Positions 1 through 11,900 of a stretch of 64,000 nucleotides of DNA are shown one piece after another. Source of the stretch: Microstegium vimineum (lineage: Eukaryota; Streptophyta; Magnoliopsida; Poales; Poaceae); NCBI GenBank assembly GCA_022036555.1, contig CM039122.1:51605072-51669071 (forward strand), read 5' to 3'. Under the pieces are notes generated by a model. The model worked only from the letters and a program-made list of their open reading frames with translations, was not told the DNA's origin and did no database searches. Each line of letters opens with the position of its first letter. Positions within the stretch are counted from its first letter, which is position 1. A program made the position numbers and the translations under genes.

Positions 1-97
1 ATCGATCTAATAAGACTCCTTTAATTAAGAATTCCGAATCCGAAACTGTGAGACGGTTGGTGATGAAGCTTTTGTTGTGCAATGCTAATATTACCAG

Positions 98-1060
98 ATA
101 CCAGGAAGAGTGGGCAATTGGACTGGAAGATGAGACAGAGCATCATCCTGGGGATCGCCCGCGGCATGCTGTACCTGCACGAGGACTCGTGCCTCAAGGT
201 CATCCACAGGGACCTCAAGGCCAGCAACGTGCTCCTGGACAACAAGATGAACCCTAAGATCTCCGACTTCGGCATGGCCAAGATCTTCGAGGAGGAGAGC
301 AACGAGGTTAACACGGGCCGCGTGGTTGGCACCTAGTAAGTGAAATGCAGTGCAGGGCAGTGCAATGCAATGCCACACATTTACATTACATAACTCGACG
401 AGTAGTTGCCTAGTAAGTAGGTGACAATTGATTAACCTGAAGCTCAAAAAAACAAAAATGCAGCGGGTACATGGCCCCGGAATACGCGATGGAGGGCGTT
501 TTCTCGGTGAAATCAGACGTTTTCAGCTTCGGGGTCCTGGTGCTTGAGATCATCAGCGGGCAGCGGAACGGCTCCATGTACCTCCAGGAGCACCAGCACA
601 CCCTGATCCAAGATGTATGTAAAACTAATACCCTCTCCTCTCTGATTTTTTGTTTATCCTGACGAGCGAGTGACGACGAGGACGATGTCTGATGATCGAT
701 GATCAACTCACGGTGTTGTACGTACGGCAGGCCTGGAATCTGTGGAACGAGGATAGGGCGGCGGATTTCATGGACGCGGCGCTGTCGGGGTCGTACTCGA
801 GGGACGAGGCGTGGCGGTGCTTCCACGTCGGGCTGCTGTGCGTGCAGGAGGACCCGGACCTCCGGCCCACCATGTCCAGCGTGGTGCTCATGCTCATCAG
901 CGACCAGACGCAGAAGCCGTCGCCCGCGCAGCCGCCGCTCTTCGCCTGCAGGCCCATCAAGAAGGTGTCCGTGTCCGATTTCTCGCTCGCCATGAAGACG
1001 GAGACCACCAAGACGCAGTCCGTCAATGAAGTGTCCATCTCCATGATCGAGCCACGATGA
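98..1060 (+). CDS. Receptor-like Ser/Thr kinase (CRK/SRK type), C-terminal exons only
   Basis: Three exons join in phase: 98-335, 464-614 and 731-1060 (stop). All junctions are GT-AG, and codons split across introns restore expected residues (T-Y-G-Y-M at the first junction). The protein holds the second half of a plasma-membrane receptor kinase domain: catalytic loop HRDLKASN (codons from 204), DFG at 265-273, MAPEY activation-segment end at the start of exon 2, and the DVFSFGVLVLEIISG helix. The tail ends in SVNEVSISMIEPR, typical of cysteine-rich (DUF26) and S-domain receptor kinases of grasses. The Arg before the catalytic Asp marks an RD kinase. The extracellular, membrane and ATP-binding parts lie left of the window, so CRK and SRK cannot be separated. 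The reading frame is intact. Bases 1-97 are the end of an intron with acceptor TTACCAG. Confidence 0.9.
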
Positions 1061-3074
1061 TCGATGAATGCTGTGCCGGCCTTAATCGAGATGAAGGGCC
1101 TTAATCGCCTCAGCTCCGATCCCCCTTATTACTTCACTCTTTTTATATCTCTTTGGTTGATATATATATATAAGTAGTACTACTACTTGTAGTTATTAAA
1201 GGTGGAAGTCGAGATGCTGTACACACAGAGGCGCAGGATGGGTATATATCCATCCCGTCCACATAACAAAACCTTGCATTGGGAGCTGGCGAGATTGTTT
1301 CGTTCTTTGAGCAATGGCAACAGGCACCTTTTGTAAATATACACTGTGTGTGGCCTTTATCGCAGGGAGATTGTTTCTGAATTTTCAATGGGACCTTGGA
1401 TTGATATTACTTTATTATACCATACCACTAAATAAAAAGCGGAAGTGACGGGTGTTTTCTCACATTGTCAAATAAAATTCCGCAAGCATCCAAGCACGCG
1501 CAGCACAAACCAACACCACCTCACCGTTGAGCGGAGCCAACCTCGCGCCCCCACACCATGACGCCACCGTCGCTTTGCCGCCAACACGCACCTACCCCAA
1601 CTAGCCGCCCGTCCGTCCACACTCGCCGCGCGCGCACTGTGCAGTGTAAAAAATCCACACACGGGAAGATTAAAAAAAAAAAAAACTGTTGCCGGTTAGT
1701 TGTTCAGCCAGTCGTCGTCGTCGTCGTCGGCACCTCCTTGGCGCATGCGGGGTGACGGCGACCCGAGTCATCAGCAGCGCGCCATCCTCCCGCGATCCCG
1801 TGCTCGGTTCGATCGACCTGTGGCGACCTGAGAGCTCGTTCGTCACCCTCATCCAGGCCTCCCGTGGAGTGGAAGTTTCATGCATGCACCGGTCAGCAGC
1901 AGCCAGCAGGCCTCCCTCCCGTCCCGATAACTCCGGCTGCGCAGGAACGGGAAAGGGACCTCGCATGTTCTCTTCCCTTGTGCGCCATAACTCCGCTTCG
2001 CCTTCGTATTCGTAGGGATTATTAGGGGGGTAATACAGCGGATCGGCTCTTCGATTCCATCCCGATTCTGAAATAAAGCTGGCCGCTGGACAGCTCTCAA
2101 CTCTAACTCCCAATTAATCGTTGCGGTGCCTAAAATTTTCATTCATTTCATGAACGGGTGGATCAGAAATTCAGATAATGCAGCAGGTTCCGGGCAGGCC
2201 GGGCACGACTGCACGAGCAACGCGCGGAGCGGCATCCCACCGGGGGAACGATTGGTAGGAACGTCAACGACAGTTTGGCCGCCCGTACACCTACCCAGGC
2301 CCGATTCTCGACCTGTGGGACAGTGATCGCCGGATCATACTCTAGATCCATAATTAATTAATTAGAGTATATAATAATAATGTTTTGTGTGCGTGCCCTC
2401 GCCAGTCACACGGGCCCACGATCTTTTCATCTGGTTTACTGGTTGCTTGCCTTGAAACGAGAGTGGCGTGGCAGGGCGGCCATATGGTTGAAATCGAGCC
2501 CGGTTTGGCAGCCGACCCCGGTCCCCGGAGCACTGTGTTTTCATCGATCCTCTCGGGTCCCTTTCCAGAAGCAGCAGGAGAAGGAAAGTGGCACTACCAC
2601 TGCCACGTTGCAAGGTTGGGCCCAACGTCGCGTATCGGGCCTATGATGGGCTATATGCTTTGTACTTAAGAGGCCAGCACACCAGGCCCGAGAATGCTTC
2701 TGCCGAGCCGATAAAAGACAAGGAAAGAGAGAACAGGTCTAGGGGTCCTCTGGGCCTAAACAGTCTTCAATTTTGGCTGGACCGAATAGTCACTTGTGGG
2801 TATGCACTGTGCACACGCCACATCAGGTTTAAGCGTCAAATAAAGAGGTATGGACATCTAGTGAATTATTTAAAAAGTTTAGGGGTCTAAGTTTGCACTT
2901 TTTAAGTTTATGGACATAGGTGATATATAGACAAAAGTTAATGAACCTATGATACATTTAACTTTAATATTTATCCGATACATAAATATTTATAATTTTT
3001 ATATCTAATTATCAAAACTGAGATTTTTTAACTTGCTATTGTGTCAGAATTGCATTTTTTTCAAATGAAGGGAG

Positions 3075-3121
3075 TATATATATATATATATATAGGGAGA
3101 GAGAGAGAGAGAGAGAGAGAA
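3075..3121. repeat. Compound microsatellite (TA)n-(GA)n
   Basis: Ten TA units (3075-3094) pass directly into a GGGAGAGA tract to 3121. It sits between two Stowaway-like ends (GGGAGTA at 3070 and TACTCCCTTTGTTCC at 3141), so it may have expanded from a TA target-site duplication. Confidence 0.85.
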
Positions 3122-3139
3122 AATAAGCCAAAGTAACGT

Positions 3140-3180
3140 GTACTCCCTTTGTTCCAAATGCGGCCATAGGATATTAGGAA
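3140..3180. mobile_element. Stowaway-like MITE end (fragment)
   Basis: TACTCCCTTTGTTCC at 3141 is the common grass Stowaway terminal motif with its TA target. No matching opposite end is obvious in the following 500 bases, so this is either a fragment or one with a diverged right end. Confidence 0.45.
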
Positions 3181-4406
3181 TCATGTAGGCTAATTTTTTT
3201 CTTAGATTTAACTATGTTAATAGAAAAAGATATGGGTTTTGCTAAATTTTAGTTTTTTTTCAGACAACGGTTATTGCACATATTTTATATTAAAATTATA
3301 GTTTTCGTTTATTGCAATTTCTATAGACATAATCTGCAATTTTTTGTTTCGAGAATAAAAAACCCATTAGACAAAACCATAACTTGACAAAATTTGATAT
3401 GTGTTGGCACAAAAACAATTTAATAATTTATAATTATTTATATAATTAGACAAGGAAAAAAATTTAATATGATATGACACAAAGGCAAATAACAGGTCAT
3501 AAAAGTGATAATTTACTTATGCTAAGTATAAGAGTGTTTCCTAAAATCATCTAAAAATTTAGGCAGCTCAGTTATAGGAGAAGTGCAAAATATTAATAAT
3601 ATTTGTTCTAGATAAGTTTAGTATAAAAATACATTCCATAATTTAGTATTGTATATGTTTCTAAATATAGTCCGTGCCCATCCAGCCCGGTCCAGGGGCC
3701 ATAGTATCCAGGCTGGTTGAAAGAGATCGGTTGTCCAAGGCAGCAAGGCCCGTGACAGCGATCTGCTCAGGAAACAATGACGAAGCCACGACAAAATTGG
3801 GCATATTGATTTGATCCACACAAATGAAGAGAGGAGTACAGTAGGGGTTACAGATTGAAGTACGTACGTGCGAATGTGATGAAAAAGAACAGCACGAAAA
3901 GCCAAGATAGTGCTAAACTCTTGCTAAGTTGAGGAAGTGAAATAAACCAAGTCCCGTTGATGAAATGCTGGCCTCTACATACCTGTAGCTGCTACTGCTA
4001 AATTTAAGCACAGAGATACTTGTACGATGTTGAATGCAATGAAAATTACCTGATATATATAAATCCTCAAAGAAACCGAAAACTGGAAGGAACTTTTGCA
4101 TAAGGCTGCTGCTGGTTTGCCGTCCGGGAGGCCGTTATAAGATGAACCACGCTACCACGCCATCATACGCGCTCTGTCTTCTCTGTGGCTCACTGGCTGG
4201 CTCAGAAACAACAGCAAAGGAGAAAGAGAGAGACACACAGCGTCCTCTCATCTCATCATACACTCCATGCATATAGGCCCCCTACCTTACCTTTGATGAG
4301 TGATCACTCCCACTCGGCCTCGATCGGCCACTCTCTCAGACCAAACAGAACAGAACCCACGCGCGTGCACGGGACAGGAGGAGCACGCGTGCGCGCGCCA
4401 CGAGCG

Positions 4407-6721
4407 ATGCCTCCTCCCCTTCGCCGCGCGCGCTCTATCCTGCTCCTCCTCCACTACGTGGCCGCCTCGGGCCACCTCCTGCTGCGCGCGCCGATCCACG
4501 CCGGCGCGGACACATTGCCGGACCCGGCGCCGCTCGACCCGGCACTGATCTTCCCGTCGGCGACCCCGGCGCAGCCCGCCGCCGCGGTTCCTGGGGAACG
4601 ATCCCGGCGTTCCCGGAGCAGTCGGACTCGCTGGCGGGGCCGTCGTCGACGTGCCCGCTCGCGCCTTCCCCGGCGCTCCTCCCGGCCGTGCGGTCCTCCT
4701 GCGACGCCGACGGCAACGACGGCGCCGCGCTGCCGCCGAGGCTGCGCTGCTGCCCCGCGCTGGCCGCGTGGCTGTTCGCCGCCTACGCGCCCGCCGCGCT
4801 CGCGGAGCGGCCTCCCGCCGCGAGGTCCCCGGCCGCGGCCGCCGTGGACATGCCGTTGCCGCCCGACGACTCCGAGGCGTGCGCGGGCGCCACGGACCGC
4901 GCGCTGCGTGCCGCGGGGGCGGCGCTGCCCCGCCCTCCTGCCCCTGGCGGCAACGGCACGTGCGACGTGGCGTTCTGCTACTGCGGGGTCAGGTTGAGGC
5001 GGCTGGCGTGCGGACCCCCGCCGGCCGAGGGCGGCCTTTGGTCACCAGCTGACGCGGCGGCGAGACGGCTGGAGAAGGACTGCGCGCAGCCTGGCGTCCC
5101 CGGCTGCTCCAAATGCCTTCTTGCTCTTACCACGGTGAGATCGAAATCGAATAGCTGATCTGATCACCCGGAACTCCAAAGCCTTCGTGCGTGCATGGAC
5201 GTTACCGTTTAACCTGTAGTTGGACACAGAACACATCGAGCAATTTACGCTTCGGTCCGGTCACTCCTCATTAAATGATCCGTCCAGTTTCTTTTCGAGC
5301 TCAGATCGTCAGTCAGTGTCCATGCATGGAGGGTTCTCGATCGTCTTGCAAGCTTTGATCTAGCAAATACGGTGTTCGGTGTAGGAGTTGGTAGCAGGCG
5401 TAGGACACACTAGGAAAGCTTCACTGATCAGTGACCACCAGCAGCAGACGCTACTACCACACTGAAAATTGTCCATATTCTATTGCCTGCCTGACATGCT
5501 TTGGAGAAGGACATGGCGTCGAATGCAAGCATTGGACGGATCAGCACTGCACCCACGGGGCTACACAGTAGGTAGTGTCTCGGTCTACAAGCTCGATCGG
5601 TGTTGCCTATGTTTAGTTGTTGGCATGATTGGGGTGTGACTGCGTGAGTGAGTGATTGAGTGGCCTGGCCATACATCATCATGAGGTCCGAATTCCGGAC
5701 CTGTTGGGCGTAGGGCCTGGAGTCCGGAGAATGATTTGCTGGAACATGCCTCCACTCCCTCTGCCTACTTTGATTGCATGAGCATTTGGCCCAGAGATGA
5801 ACTCCATCCATTGCTTCTCTCTTCCTTTCCTTCAAAGGTCTCGTCGTCTCGATGCCATTAGAAGAATCATATGTTTTTTGTGGACACATCATTCGGTCTT
5901 CTAACTGGATTGGCTCGCTTTATTTGCTTTATCAACAACCGAGCATACATGGCCACAGGTAAAACTTGGTTTCCGAGACATGTCGCGGGGTGCGTGTGCC
6001 ACATGAAGATTAGTAGTACTCGTACGTACACTACTAGTCACGAGTGTACTGCTACTTCCAGATGTTTCTGTGTGTCGCTGTCGCAACATACTTGGCGCGT
6101 ATAAATCCACGTGTGCGAACAGTAGCGGGCTTTGTCTCCTGTCTGCTAACCTAAATGCCGTCCGCTAATGGAACGTATAAATTTACTACAGTGACAAACT
6201 CGACGTCAACATGTACCATTTCCAAGTCTGTTTTCGGATTGGTGTTTAGTGTTCGTCACAGTGCATGGACCTCGATCATGTCCTCATGCCAGTCGATCTC
6301 TTGACATTCATTGCAGATAAAGGCCACTAATCCCGGCGGCGGCGGCGGCGGCGGCGGCGCAGGAGCGGAGGCAGCGGGCAAGAAGAAGCAGACCGCCAGC
6401 CGGTCGAGCGAGAATGACCAGGACTGCGAGCTCATGGGGCTCATGTGGCTGCTGCAGCGCAACGCCACGCGCTACGGAGCGGCGGCCACGGCCGTGATCC
6501 AGGCCCTGATGGCCGTGGACGAGGCGTCCGCCGCAGGTGTCGTCGCGGTGGCGGCAGACGCGGGGCCAGCCGCGGCGTGCTCGCTGCCCGTGGACGACAT
6601 GCCCCTCCCTGCCGAGTACGCGCAGGCCAGCTGGGCCAGCGACGCGCCTCGTGTCTGCTGGTTCCACCACCTGGTCGCGCTGCTTGCCGTTCTAAGCTTC
6701 CGTTTTGTGTACTCGCTGTAG
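4407..6721 (+). CDS. SPARK-type GPI-anchored protein, At4g28100 family
   Basis: Exon 1 is 4407-5134 and exon 2 is 6317-6721; the 1182-bp intron is GT-AG and phase 0. The N-terminus (MPPPLRRARSILLLLH) is a signal peptide. A Pro/Ala-rich stretch follows, then a Cys-rich SPARK-like region with STCPLAPSP, LRCCPALAAWLFAAYA, NGTCDVAFCYCG and CSKCLLAL. Exon 2 holds CELMGLMWLLQRNATRYG and CSLPVDDMPLPAEY and ends in a hydrophobic tail (VALLAVLSFRFVYSL) fitting a GPI signal, so the mature protein should sit outside the plasma membrane. Molecular function is unknown in this family. Between ATG and about 4596 the frame is +3; from 4598 it is +2 (TIPAFPEQSDSLAG). One more G in the run 4593-4596 would reconcile the frames and read VPGGTIPAF, so a base error is likelier than a dead gene. 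Exon 2 opens with a Gly run from a GGC repeat. Confidence 0.85.
6335..6359 (+). repeat. GGC trinucleotide repeat in coding exon
   Basis: About eight GGC units at the start of exon 2 of the SPARK-type gene encode a polyglycine tract. The repeat unit is one codon long, so length changes would keep the frame. Confidence 0.8.
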
Positions 6722-6894
6722 TACTTTTGCGATTGAATTGAAGTTCGTTATATGGTCCATTCTATGTGTTTTGCTCATGGGAAATTCTCTGGTTGATTCT
6801 GCCTGCACGACAGTAGACTGTAGACATGTGATGTATCGTGAAAACTATATCACGTGCCACCGGATCACCTTGTGAATTGTGAGGCATCCGGCCG

Positions 6895-7528
6895 TTGACA
6901 TCTGTCATGGTCTCATGGACACTGGTGTCGTTGTACATCAACGGACGATCCCCTCATTTTATCCGGTGGCTCTTTCCATCTTTGTTTTTCGAACAAATTA
7001 ACCTCTTCAAAGAAGGCAGGGAGAGCCAAGACAATTGCTTCATCTGCGATCAAGAACCTGAATCAATTGATCGTATCATCGTCACATGCTCATACTCAAA
7101 GCAAATCTGGTGGTTCATCCGGTCGGCCATGCAGGAAACCAATCAGCTACAGCAAGCCAACACCACCCTCGAATGGTGGACCATTTGGAGAGAACAATGG
7201 ACGGGGCAGTGCCGACGAGGCGCCGACTCAATCCTCGCCTTGGTCGCTTGGGAGTTGTGGAAAGAGAGGAATGCCAGGTGCTTCCGCGGCGCTAACACCT
7301 CGGTGGCCGATCTGTTCAAGCTCATCAAGCATGAAGTCGAGCAGTGGATCAGCGCGGGAGCAAAGAACCTATGTTGTTTAATGCAAAGAGTAATCTATTG
7401 GCGTCTGTAATCTAGTTCAGGGGTTTGCGTGTGCGCGTGTTGCAGATTCTTGTCAGCAAGCCCCGGGTCTGTAAACTCATCTTCAATATAAAAACACGCA
7501 AGCCTTTTGCGTGATCGAGAAAAAAAAG
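6895..7528 (+). mobile_element. 5'-truncated LINE, reverse-transcriptase zinc-binding end
   Basis: An open frame at 6895-7410 encodes the last domain of a plant LINE ORF2 (zf-RVT type). Visible signs are CFICDQEPESIDRIIVTC, a C-x2-C...C cluster of that domain, then SKQIWWFIR and the conserved WELWKERNARCF near the end. No reverse-transcriptase core is upstream, as expected of 5' truncation. The 3' flank ends in an A-run at 7520-7528. I could not find a matching target-site duplication. The orientation is the same as the neighbouring genes. Confidence 0.75.
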
Positions 7529-8905
7529 ACAGGGAGCCAGGGAACTCCCGCAATATCCACTTATATAATAAAAATAGATAATTGATATGGTTTTATAAGA
7601 AAAGTGAGTCTAAACAACTTACAACAACACAATCTATCAAAGGAAAACCAACGAAAACCTCGAGCAGGATGACCTAAATGACTACCTGGTGCACCACACT
7701 AACGCTTGGAGACAACTCAAGAAAAGACATAGTCCTCCGCGCGTCATGACCGCGAGCTTATAACACTAGAATTATATAAGAGATCACAACAAGTCATCAT
7801 TAGCTAGCATTATCACACTTTGTAGGGTCACAACAAGTGCTCTAATTTTGCCCTTCCAGGCTCAATCCAAGAGGGACAGTAACGCCTCTCAACATAGGCA
7901 ACATTAGTGAGGAAGTGTAGCCTCATGGAACGACCCAATGATCACAGACTAGTACCAAAACGACCCACATGAATTGATCACCACTAAGGTCTTGTTGGAT
8001 GCAACCATATGTGTTGGAGTGAATTGGAGTAGAACTTAATTCAATTACACTCAGATCCACTTCACATATAGTTCGAGAGAGGATACATATACAAATAAAA
8101 CCTAAAGTGGATTGCAAACTCTAAGATGGCACTTCTAGTGAGGTAAACGACTAGGGTTCCTTTAGAGATACCCATAGGGTGAGGGAAAGCACCTTCGGCA
8201 ACGTCTTTGATAAAGCCATGTTTAATTAGAGTTTAATTAGAATAAAATTGTTATGAAAATTGTTTCTATTTCTTAGAAGTGTTATAACTTCACGAGTCCA
8301 TGAAGTTCCAAGTTAAAATGAAAAAAAGTCCATAGCTTAATTAGGAAAAGACGTCCCACGTTAAGATAATTTTTTTTTTATTAATTGCAGTGTCCTAATA
8401 AATATCATTATTGTTTTATTTATCTGAGATCAATGTTCCATTATCCATTGGCAGTCTCCATGGAGTGGATAAATAGAAATCAGGGAGAGAATAAATAAAA
8501 AAGAAAAAAACTGGAAAGAAAGAAATAAGAATTTCAAAAAAAAAAACGGCCCAACAACCTGGGGGCCTAAGAACCTCGGTCTGGGCTACCGCCGTCTGCA
8601 GCAGGCCGCAGTCGTTCTCCTTCACCCCGCGGCCCGCGTGCGCTCTCTCTCCCCACCTCCTCTCTTATCTCTTCGAGACTGCGACGACGGGGCTGCCGCC
8701 GCCTCCCTACGGCAGGTACCGAGGTCTTCGTTGGTCCCTTCGCCGGCGACGACACTCACCAGGTATTCCCACCCTTCTTTCCCTTCCTGCTGTGAGAAAC
8801 CGAGCACCCAAACCCTAGGTTAAGCTATCACTGTTTGATGCCTACTAACTTCGAACTTTCAGAAATTATATCATTATCGGGTATACATGTGTACACTGTA
8901 CACTC
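7529..8905. other. Spacer and probable 5' UTR of RECG-like gene
   Basis: 7529-8540 is A+T-rich spacer in which I recognise nothing. From 8560 the composition turns G+C-rich with CT-rich tracts (8635-8770), and a possible donor follows CTACGGCAG at 8715, which suggests a spliced 5' leader for the gene that starts at 8906. Confidence 0.4.
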
Positions 8906-11900
8906 ATGTCCTTGACTGGTTCCGCCCCCGTAGCAAGGGTAATTTCTTTGGAGTTTCGGAGGGGGCGCTCTAGAAGGATCGTTTCCAAAATGAGGTATAG
9001 TTCTGTACTTTTGTTCAGATTTTAGGATTTCCCAGTACCTTATCCACGAAGCTGTATTGAAGTTTATATTATAATTAGAGATTAGTGACGAGGTTCTTTA
9101 CAGAATTTCTTGTACTGCAGATTTAGAAATGCTCTCAGTTCTAGACTATTTCAGTGGTGTTCACATGAGTATCATACATCTATCCGGAAGCTTTTGGATG
9201 TGGACAGAGCGTTGGAGAGATCAAAGCTCCTTAAAAAAGTACGTTGTTTGATCGCATGTTATTGCTGTCATCTGTTAATTTTAACCTTCATTTTGCCATG
9301 CATCATTGATGGCTTTGAGTCTCTCTACTCATTGTTCCCACATTGCAGTCCTAATATACTAGCTATCGTTTGATTCTTAGCTTCTGATGGAAATGCTCAG
9401 GATAGGTTAGCTACTAAGAACTGAGCGGCAACGACTTATTTGTTTGCCACTTGTGTATGTTTTGTTACTGCCTTTGTAGTTTTGTTTTAGGTGTAAAGGG
9501 ATTACGCTACTTAATTATGGTGATTTCACAGATTGTGCATTTTCTGTTTGTTTCTGCTTTTCACTGAGGTTCTGGCATGTTTCAACCGTAAGAGTTGCAA
9601 AAATATTAAAGCACACTCCAAGGGCCAATTCCAGCTCCTAACCCCATTATTGCTTTAAGATTTGCCAACCCTCATTCATGATGAAGCAAAAATTCATAAA
9701 AGCACTGCTCAACAAACTATTTACTCATCATCTTTTCGTTCTGCAAAAACGAGCTTACTCTGAAATATGTACTACTGCAGGTGTCTGTTTTCATGGGTTA
9801 TAGTAATCAAAAGGTTTAGTTGAGCAACAAATAGCCCCTGGGGAATCTGCTGCAGAGTTGATTAGTGCCTTCAAAGAAATTGATCTCCCAGAAATTGCTG
9901 CAAAGTTTCCATGCATAAAAATTGGTGATGCATCACCTGTTGAACTGTATGAGGATTCTACTAACATGAAGTTTAAAGAAAACCGTGCTTTCTGAAAACC
10001 TCACAAATTTCATCGAGGTTCAGGTCGAAATTTGGAGACAGCTTATGAATTTCATCCCTTGAGTCAAACACCATAACTGCAGATGATCTTTCAATCAGTG
10101 AAGATATTCCTCTCATGAACAACATATTTTCAGGAACCAGTAGTTGATAAGAAGTCTTGTCCGAGTCATTGTCAGATGCTATAACCTTTGACAACAGTAT
10201 ACTGGATAAAAGTATCAGGTGCTTGCCTGTAAAAACTAGTAGGCATATCGCCAGCTAGAGGATAGTGGTTTCCATACGGTATCAGCTGTCAAGTCACTTT
10301 CTCTTGTATTGTCCTTTGATTTGGTAAACTCAGAAAAAAAAACTCACCCCACCTTCTTTTATAGGTCCGCAAATTATTGCAGCATTTTCCTGGACTTATG
10401 CAGATCTGCAAAATCCTCAAGGTCCCATAGAAGATGGGCAGTACATTATGTTATTTGGTACTGTTATATCTTCCAGGTAATTAAATATTGTGCATTAGAG
10501 ATTTAGAGCCCTACAATGCATGCAGAAGGTGCAGAAATTTAGGAGAAAATGAGTGGGCAGGTTAGTCCATCAGTTGAATTGGATTGTTATGAAGCAAGGA
10601 AGGAGCTTTTATGAATATGTTGGAATCTTTTGATATAATTCTGTAGTAGCTTAAATTGCATGGTATTGTTTCGTCAGGATTATTTGGGTATGGCCTGTCA
10701 AGGTCAAGAATGTTAGATATCAGTTAGTCTTGCTGCCAACTCCTGAACTTCATACCTCACTGAAGTTGGTCATGATTCTTGTTCATCACTTAATTCAAGC
10801 AATATTTCTTCAAGAATATTTAGCTCATTTTACTGCCTTGAGAAGGAAGCAATTTATGCTATAGTACATTTCTTAAAGAGTTAAATGCATGAGTGGCCCC
10901 TGAACTTGTCAAGGAGCGCTATTTAGATCCATGAACTTTAAAAAAGTATTAAGGTCCCTAAAACTTATTAAGTGGTGTATTGCAGTAGTTGGTATGGTCC
11001 AGAAATGGACCTTAAGTGGACCATTTTACCAGTTTAGGATGTGTGGTGCATCACGTAACAAATTTAGGGACCCAAAAATGCTTTTTCAAAGTTTGTGGAC
11101 CTAAGTGGCACCCTTGACAGTTCAGGGGCCGCTGATGCATTTAACTCTTTCGTAAAAGGGGTTAAAATGATGATTTATGAAAGATTTGTTTTGTTCAGCA
11201 AGAAAATTCATGTTAGTGTATGTGTGTGGATCAAGCAAATAAGAATAAGATAATAGATATTCTTTTGAAGAAGAAATAATTTGTAAATTTTGCTGATTGC
11301 TGAAGAAAATATGGAAAACTATTGGAAGATCCCAATTGCTTTTAAAGTATGCAAGGCAAATTGGAAATCATCACTTCATTATTATTGAAATATTCTGAAA
11401 TTCCATGTTCCCTGTAAATTTTTTAACATAGTTACTGTAGTACACTAATCATATTGTTTGCAAGATCGCTATTGGGGCCATGATTTTCTAGACAAAGCAG
11501 TACACCATTGTTGATATTTCACTATGCTTTCTTGTAAATACTTCGTTTGTGACTTTGTGTTTTCAGGGGAATCAAGCTTAAGTCCACTTTAGGTTTTCTT
11601 GAGGTGGTTGTTGGTGTTCCATAGTCGAGTCTGAACTGAGCTCTTCAGTTGAGGGTAGTCACTCTGGAGCAGAGCAGAAGAGAATTCATCTGCACCTCAA
11701 GAAATTTTTCAGTGGCACACGTTTCTTTTCCCCCAATATTTTCTTAACTGTATGTCAGCAAAACACAAAGAGGGGATCTTGTTTATGTTAGTGGTAAGGT
11801 TGGTGAACTAAATTATCTGTCACATGCTATTTGTTGACCCTTTCCAGCAGTAATCCTTAATTATGAAGCATGCCTGCAGGCTTTTTGTTCTTTCTTCCTT

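Larger units (their letters stand above)
1061..4406. other. Intergenic, 3.3 kb, no gene recognised
   Basis: Covers the 3' UTR of the receptor kinase, moderately G+C-rich spacer (1400-2800), then A+T-rich DNA (2830-3620) with microsatellite and MITE ends listed separately. Short open frames on both strands at 1670-2140 end in a poly-A/T run, lack splice context and resemble no family. The last 250 bases before 4407 are the probable promoter and 5' UTR of the next gene. Confidence 0.6.

Noticed and set aside
1670..2142. Minus-strand open frame of 147 codons
   Set aside because: Ends in a poly-Phe from a T-run, no recognisable domain, no splice context, low conservation look.
9973..10240. Minus-strand open frame of about 85 codons across RECG exon 3
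   Set aside because: The plus strand carries the RECG reading (ITADDLSISEDIPL, LDKSIRCLPVKTSR) once one-base losses are allowed; the minus frame is a shadow.
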